Positions 5,886 through 9,262 of a DNA stretch of 9,262 bases are shown here, piece by piece; the first letter of the stretch is position 1, and each line of letters opens with the position of its first letter. The notes below the pieces were generated by a model. That model was given only the letters and a program-made list of their open reading frames with translations. It was not told the DNA's origin and ran no database searches. A program made the position numbers and the translations under genes. This DNA is from an uncultured Dehalococcoidia bacterium (GTDB taxonomy: Bacteria > Chloroflexota > Dehalococcoidia > Tepidiformales > Tepidiformaceae), in the NCBI GenBank assembly GCA_937864275.1, contig CALMIW010000697.1, positions 1 through 9,262 of the forward strand. The letters are read 5' to 3'.

Positions 5886-7706
5886 CTACTTCCCGCCAAC
5901 CGCGGCGACATCGCCCTCGCGGAACTGTTGGCGGTAGAGGCGCGCATAGACGCCGTCGTTCGCCAGCAACTGGGCGTGCTTGCCTTTCTCGGCGATGCGG
6001 CCGTTCTCCAGGACCACGATCAGGTCGGCCGAGACGATCGTCGAGAACCGGTGGGCGATGGCCAGCACCGTGCGGCCCCGCGTCAGGTGTTCGAGCGCAT
6101 CCTGGATGGCGCGCTCCGTCTCGGAGTCCACGCTCGAGGTCGCCTCGTCGAGGATCAGGATGGCCGGGTCCTTCAGGAGCGCCCGCGCGATCGCCACCCG
6201 CTGTTTCTCGCCGCCGGAAAGCCGGTAGCCGCGTTCTCCCACCACGGTGTCGTAGCCGAAGGGCAGTTTCGCGATCAGGTCGTGGATGTTCGCCGCCCGC
6301 GCCGCCTCCTCGATCTCCTCGTCGGTCGCCTCCGGCCGCCCGTAGCGCAGGTTCTCGCGGATCGAATCGTGGAAGAGGAACGGCTCCTGGTTCACCATGC
6401 CGATGCACGCCCCGAGCGACTCGAGCGTCACGTCGCGGATGTCGTGCCCATCGATCGTGATCCGGCCCGACTGCACGTCGTAGAGGCGCGGCACCAGGTA
6501 GGCCACCGTCGTCTTGCCTGCCCCCGAGTGCCCGACAAGCGCCGCGAACTGCCCGGGCGGCACTTCGAACGTGATGTCCGTCAGCGTCGGCCGGTCCTTG
6601 ATGTAGCTGAAGCTCACATCCTCGAAGCGCAGGTCGCCCCTGGCATCCTCCAACGGCTTCGCGCCCGGCCGGTCGGCGATCTCCTGCTCCAGGTCCAGGT
6701 AATCGAAGATGCGCTCGAACAGGGCGAGCGAGCTGAGCACCGTGACGTGGACGTTGAGGAGCTGGGAGACCGGCTGGAAGAGCCGCGTGAGCAGCCCGCC
6801 GAAGGCGACCACCGTCCCGAGCGAGGAATCGCCGCCGATGATGGCGTGGCCGCCGTACCAGTAGACGACTGCCGGCGCGAGGGCGCTGAACATGCCCATC
6901 GCCATGAAGAACCCGCGGCCCACCATCGCCCGCCGGATGTTGAGGCTGCGGATCCGCCGCGCGCTCTGTTCAAAGCGCTCGATCTCCGATTCCTGGCGCC
7001 CGAAGGTCTTCACGAGCAGGGCGCCGCTCACCGAGAGCGTCTCCTGCATCTGGGAAGTCATCGTCGCCAGTTCTTCCTGCGAATCGGTGATCAGGTCGCG
7101 CTGCATCTGTCCCACGCGGCGCGCGGGAAACACGAAGAGCGGCATGAACGCGCACGAGAAGAGGGTCAGCTTCCAATCGAGCGCGAGCATCAGCACGAGC
7201 GTGCTCACCGCGGTGATCGCGTTCCCCACCACACCGGAGAGCGTGTCGCTGACGACGTTCTGGACAGCCCCCACGTCGTTGTTCACGCGCGAAAGCACTT
7301 CGCCGGTGCGCATCGAGGTGAACCAGCGGAGCGACATCCCCGTGAGGTGGCGGTAGAGCCCCCGGCGCAAGTCGAACATGACGCTCTGGCCGATGCTCTG
7401 GCTGAGGTATGACTGGGCCACGCCGGCCAACGAGTTGAACCCCACGAACACCAGCATCAGGAAGATGAGGAGATTCAGTTCGCGGCCGTCGCGGTTGTCG
7501 ATGGCGCTATCGATGATCTTCTGGATGATGACGGACGGCCCGAGGCCGACGATGGAGGCGAAGACGATCACGGCGATGAGGAGGGCGACAGCCTTCCCGT
7601 GTGCCTTATGAAGGCCCATCGCGCGTTTCAGGGTGGGCCACGTTGGCCGCACCGGCCGGGCCTCGAGCCGCTTCTGCCGTGCGGCGCGTTCATCCAACCG
7701 CATCAT
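5886..7706 (-). CDS. ABC exporter half-transporter (MsbA/LmrA-like, TMD-NBD fusion)
   Basis: This 606-residue protein has an N-terminal type-I exporter membrane domain (about 38-340) with six predicted hydrophobic segments near 38-58, 78-98, 157-176, 178-196, 266-285 and 296-312. It includes the family landmarks RTGEVLSRVNNDVGAVQ (133-149) and GALLVKTFGRQ (228-238). The ATPase domain (about 358-595) has Walker A GHSGAGKTT (392-400), Q-loop Gln440, signature LSGGE (496-500), Walker B ILILDE (516-521) and the switch His552. All catalytic residues are intact. It should work as a homodimer in the inner membrane, exporting lipids or hydrophobic compounds; the substrate cannot be read from sequence. 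Tandem ATGs at 7704 and 7701 leave the exact start ambiguous by one codon, and the RBS is weak (GGCTGGG). The gene begins 52 nt after the mobA-like stop. Confidence 0.95.
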   Translation of the reverse strand: MMRLDERAARQKRLEARPVRPTWPTLKRAMGLHKAHGKAVALLIAVIVFASIVGLGPSVIIQKIIDSAIDNRDGRELNLLIFLMLVFVGFNSLAGVAQSYLSQSIGQSVMFDLRRGLYRHLTGMSLRWFTSMRTGEVLSRVNNDVGAVQNVVSDTLSGVVGNAITAVSTLVLMLALDWKLTLFSCAFMPLFVFPARRVGQMQRDLITDSQEELATMTSQMQETLSVSGALLVKTFGRQESEIERFEQSARRIRSLNIRRAMVGRGFFMAMGMFSALAPAVVYWYGGHAIIGGDSSLGTVVAFGGLLTRLFQPVSQLLNVHVTVLSSLALFERIFDYLDLEQEIADRPGAKPLEDARGDLRFEDVSFSYIKDRPTLTDITFEVPPGQFAALVGHSGAGKTTVAYLVPRLYDVQSGRITIDGHDIRDVTLESLGACIGMVNQEPFLFHDSIRENLRYGRPEATDEEIEEAARAANIHDLIAKLPFGYDTVVGERGYRLSGGEKQRVAIARALLKDPAILILDEATSSVDSETERAIQDALEHLTRGRTVLAIAHRFSTIVSADLIVVLENGRIAEKGKHAQLLANDGVYARLYRQQFREGDVAAVGGK

Positions 7707-7742
7707 CCCAGCCAGACTACCGCCCGGTGCTTCTGCAGTCGC

Positions 7743-7758
7743 CTGCCCGCACGGGCAG
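7743..7758 (-). terminator. Stem-loop immediately after the mobA-like gene
   Basis: CTGCCC (7743-7748) and GGGCAG (7753-7758) form a GC-rich stem around a tetraloop, starting at the base after the mobA-like stop (7759-7761). No U tract follows. It may terminate or attenuate transcription into the ABC gene, whose start is 37 nt further on, or protect the 3' end of a processed message. Confidence 0.4.
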
Positions 7759-8361
7759 TCAGGGCTTGCGCCGCGCCGCCACGAGGGCCTCGGCCCGGAC
7801 GAGTTCGGTGGGGGTGTTCACACCGGCGAAGCTTCGCAACTCGGGGTCGAACCGGCGCACCTCGTCCTCGCTGAGCACAACGACTCCGTCGAGCTCCCGG
7901 AGCGCCCGCAACACTCCCCGCTCGCCCCGTTCGACCGCCGCGCGAAACGGCGCGAGGCAAACGGCAGGGCGGTACGCCGCCACCAGCGGCTGCAACTGCC
8001 CGGCCACCTCCGGACAGGCCACGGCGGCCTCGCCGATGCGCTCGACCAGGTGCTGCAGCAGGTCGGGCGCCAGGAGTGGGGCATCGCAGGAGACGACGAG
8101 GCAAACGTCTGCCGGCGGGTCCTCGAAGGCGGTCACCATGCCCGCGAGCGGGCCTGCTGCCTCATACCGGTCGCGAACGACCCGCAGCGGCGCGCCCGAT
8201 GCAACCTCGGGCAGCACCTGTCCCTGCGCGGCGACCACGATGACTTCGCCGCAGACCTTCTCGATCGCGCTCAAGACCCACTGGAGCATCGGCTTCCCGG
8301 CCAACAGGGCGGACGCCTTGTCGGAGCCGAACCGGGTGCTCCTTCCCCCGGCGAGTACCAC
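7759..8361 (-). CDS. mobA: MobA-like molybdenum cofactor guanylyltransferase / NTP-transferase
   Basis: This 200-residue protein matches MobA, which joins GMP to molybdopterin to form the bis-MGD cofactor of DMSO-reductase-type enzymes in the cytoplasm. Evidence is the nucleotide-binding LAGGRSTRFGSDKA (3-16), with the signature Lys15; GPLAG (70-74); VSCDAPLL (90-97), where Asp93 is the expected metal ligand; QPLVAAYR (124-131); and FAGVNTPTE (178-186). MobC/CoxI-type cytidylyltransferases share this fold, so the nucleotide is not certain. The NTPxE ending and length favour MobA. The start is a GTG (8361) with GGGGAGG 11 nt upstream; no ATG lies between it and the in-frame stop of the preceding gene. 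The gap to the upstream hydrolase stop is only 30 nt, suggesting co-transcription. No other molybdopterin genes are visible. Confidence 0.83.
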   Translation of the reverse strand: MVLAGGRSTRFGSDKASALLAGKPMLQWVLSAIEKVCGEVIVVAAQGQVLPEVASGAPLRVVRDRYEAAGPLAGMVTAFEDPPADVCLVVSCDAPLLAPDLLQHLVERIGEAAVACPEVAGQLQPLVAAYRPAVCLAPFRAAVERGERGVLRALRELDGVVVLSEDEVRRFDPELRSFAGVNTPTELVRAEALVAARRKP

Positions 8362-8391
8362 CCCGCCGACAGCCTCCCCGGCCAGCGCAGG

Positions 8392-9262
8392 CTAGCCCAG
8401 GTTCCGCGCGAGGAACTCGCCCATCGCGCCGATGGCGGTGTCGGCCGCCTCCACGGGGTAGCCGGTGAACCCGTGGGGCGCCCCCGGGAACTCCCGCAAT
8501 TCGATGACGTTGCCCGCCTTGCGCCACGCGTTCGCCATCTTCAGCGTGTCCGAATACAGGTGGTCCAGCGTCCCCACCGTGAAGATCGCCGGCGGCATAC
8601 CCTTGAGGTCGGCGTAGAGCGGCGAAATGTACGGGTGCTCCAGGTCGCGCCCGTTCGCGTAGGCGTCGACGAAGAACTCCATGATCGGCCCGCTGAGCAC
8701 CAGTTTCCGGTCCCACATCTCCTTCATCGAAGGCAGGTCCAGTTTCGCCGAGAAGACGCCGAAGGTGAGGACGGCCGCCCGGAGCGGCATCTCGCCTTCG
8801 TCACGACGGCGCAGCAGGAGCGCCGCGGTCAGGTTCGCCCCGGCCGATTCGCCACCAACGGCGAGCGCCTCGGGGTCCTTCACGCCGAGGCTGGCGGAAT
8901 TCGCCTGGAGCCAACGCGCCGCGGCCATGCAGTCATCGAGACCCGCCGGGTAGGGGTGCTCCGGTGCCAGCCGGTAGCCGACTGAGACAACCGCCACGCC
9001 GGCATCGCTGGCGAGCCGTCGCAGCCTGGGGTCCTGGGCGCGCTCCGAACCGAGGCACCAACCGCCGCCGTGAATGTGGAGAAACGCGCCCCGGACTTTC
9101 CCTTTCGGGACGAAGACGCGCACCGGCACCTTGCCGCGTCCCTTCAGCCGCGGGATCTCGCGGTCTTCCTGGAGCTTCACCGCCGGGCCGGTGCCCTCGG
9201 TTGCCGCGGTCTGCTCCGCCCGCTTCCGCCGCACCCCCTTGATGTCGTTCACCAGTTCATCG
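8392..9262 (-). CDS. Alpha/beta hydrolase fold-3, hormone-sensitive-lipase family (5' end probably beyond window)
   Basis: This is a strong HSL-family esterase. Numbered from the GTG at 9252, it has the oxyanion motif HGGGW (61-65), the family hallmark YRLAPEHPYPAGLDD (93-107), nucleophile elbow GESAG (134-138, Ser136), Asp230 in GTLDHL and His260 in GAPHGF. All three catalytic residues are present. No signal peptide is visible. The frame remains open to the window edge (codons for D-E-L before the GTG) and the 10 visible bases before the GTG hold no RBS, so I extend the call to the edge and regard the N-terminus as incomplete. The alternative is a GTG start giving 286 residues. It likely hydrolyses short- to medium-chain esters in the cytoplasm. 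It is the first visible gene of the minus-strand train hydrolase-mobA-ABC-hydrolase. Confidence 0.9.
   Translation of the reverse strand, partial: DELVNDIKGVRRKRAEQTAATEGTGPAVKLQEDREIPRLKGRGKVPVRVFVPKGKVRGAFLHIHGGGWCLGSERAQDPRLRRLASDAGVAVVSVGYRLAPEHPYPAGLDDCMAAARWLQANSASLGVKDPEALAVGGESAGANLTAALLLRRRDEGEMPLRAAVLTFGVFSAKLDLPSMKEMWDRKLVLSGPIMEFFVDAYANGRDLEHPYISPLYADLKGMPPAIFTVGTLDHLYSDTLKMANAWRKAGNVIELREFPGAPHGFTGYPVEAADTAIGAMGEFLARNLG

Noticed and set aside
5707..6408. N-terminal extension of the second hydrolase to 6408
   Set aside because: It overlaps the ABC ATPase domain on the same strand in another frame, has low-complexity Arg/Gly-rich sequence, and the ATG at 5706 has its own RBS and gives family length.

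Overview
The window is high-GC bacterial chromosomal DNA with seven protein genes that I accept, no RNA genes, no IS element and no CRISPR array. The GC richness produces many long antisense ORFs, which I treat as shadows. Codon use, the style of the EtfB N-terminus and the surface-protein architecture (signal peptide, jelly-roll-like domain, Pro/Asp/Glu stalk, C-terminal membrane anchor) suggest a Chloroflexota (Dehalococcoidia-like) or actinobacterial lineage. This is an impression only, because no taxonomic marker is present.

Layout. (1) 4-1290, minus: a secreted, membrane-anchored surface protein. (2) 1291-1568: a divergent intergenic region with two perfect TGTGA-N6-TCACA operators (CRP/FNR-type) and a candidate promoter. 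(3) 1569-3330, plus: etfB-etfA, the two subunits of electron transfer flavoprotein, ending in a strong hairpin terminator at 3355-3384. etfA contains an uninterrupted run of ten C. (4) 3420-4589, minus: a flavoprotein of the acyl-CoA dehydrogenase superfamily with a type-2 (HsaA/DszC-like) C-terminus. A third perfect TGTGA-N6-TCACA operator lies just upstream. (5) 4713-4898: two head-to-tail 93-bp copies of a repeat whose ends form imperfect inverted arms, a REP/MITE-like element. (6) 4906-9262, minus: a gene train reading, in transcription order, HSL-type alpha/beta hydrolase (5' end probably outside the window), mobA-like nucleotidyltransferase, a half-size ABC exporter and a second HGGGW alpha/beta hydrolase.

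How the genes may work together. EtfAB carries electrons from acyl-CoA dehydrogenases to the quinone pool. The flavoprotein at 3420-4589 lies in the neighbouring, convergent unit, and the same 16-bp operator architecture occurs in front of both units. The best-supported system-level reading is therefore a small CRP/FNR-family regulon joining etfBA, the flavoprotein and possibly the divergent surface protein. The two esterase-like hydrolases and the exporter fit catabolism or detoxification of lipophilic esters, but that is inference from context. I found no convincing wholly novel defence or mobile system. The most notable items are the three operators, the paired inverted-arm repeats, the C10 tract in etfA and the degenerate calcium-motif repeats in the surface protein.
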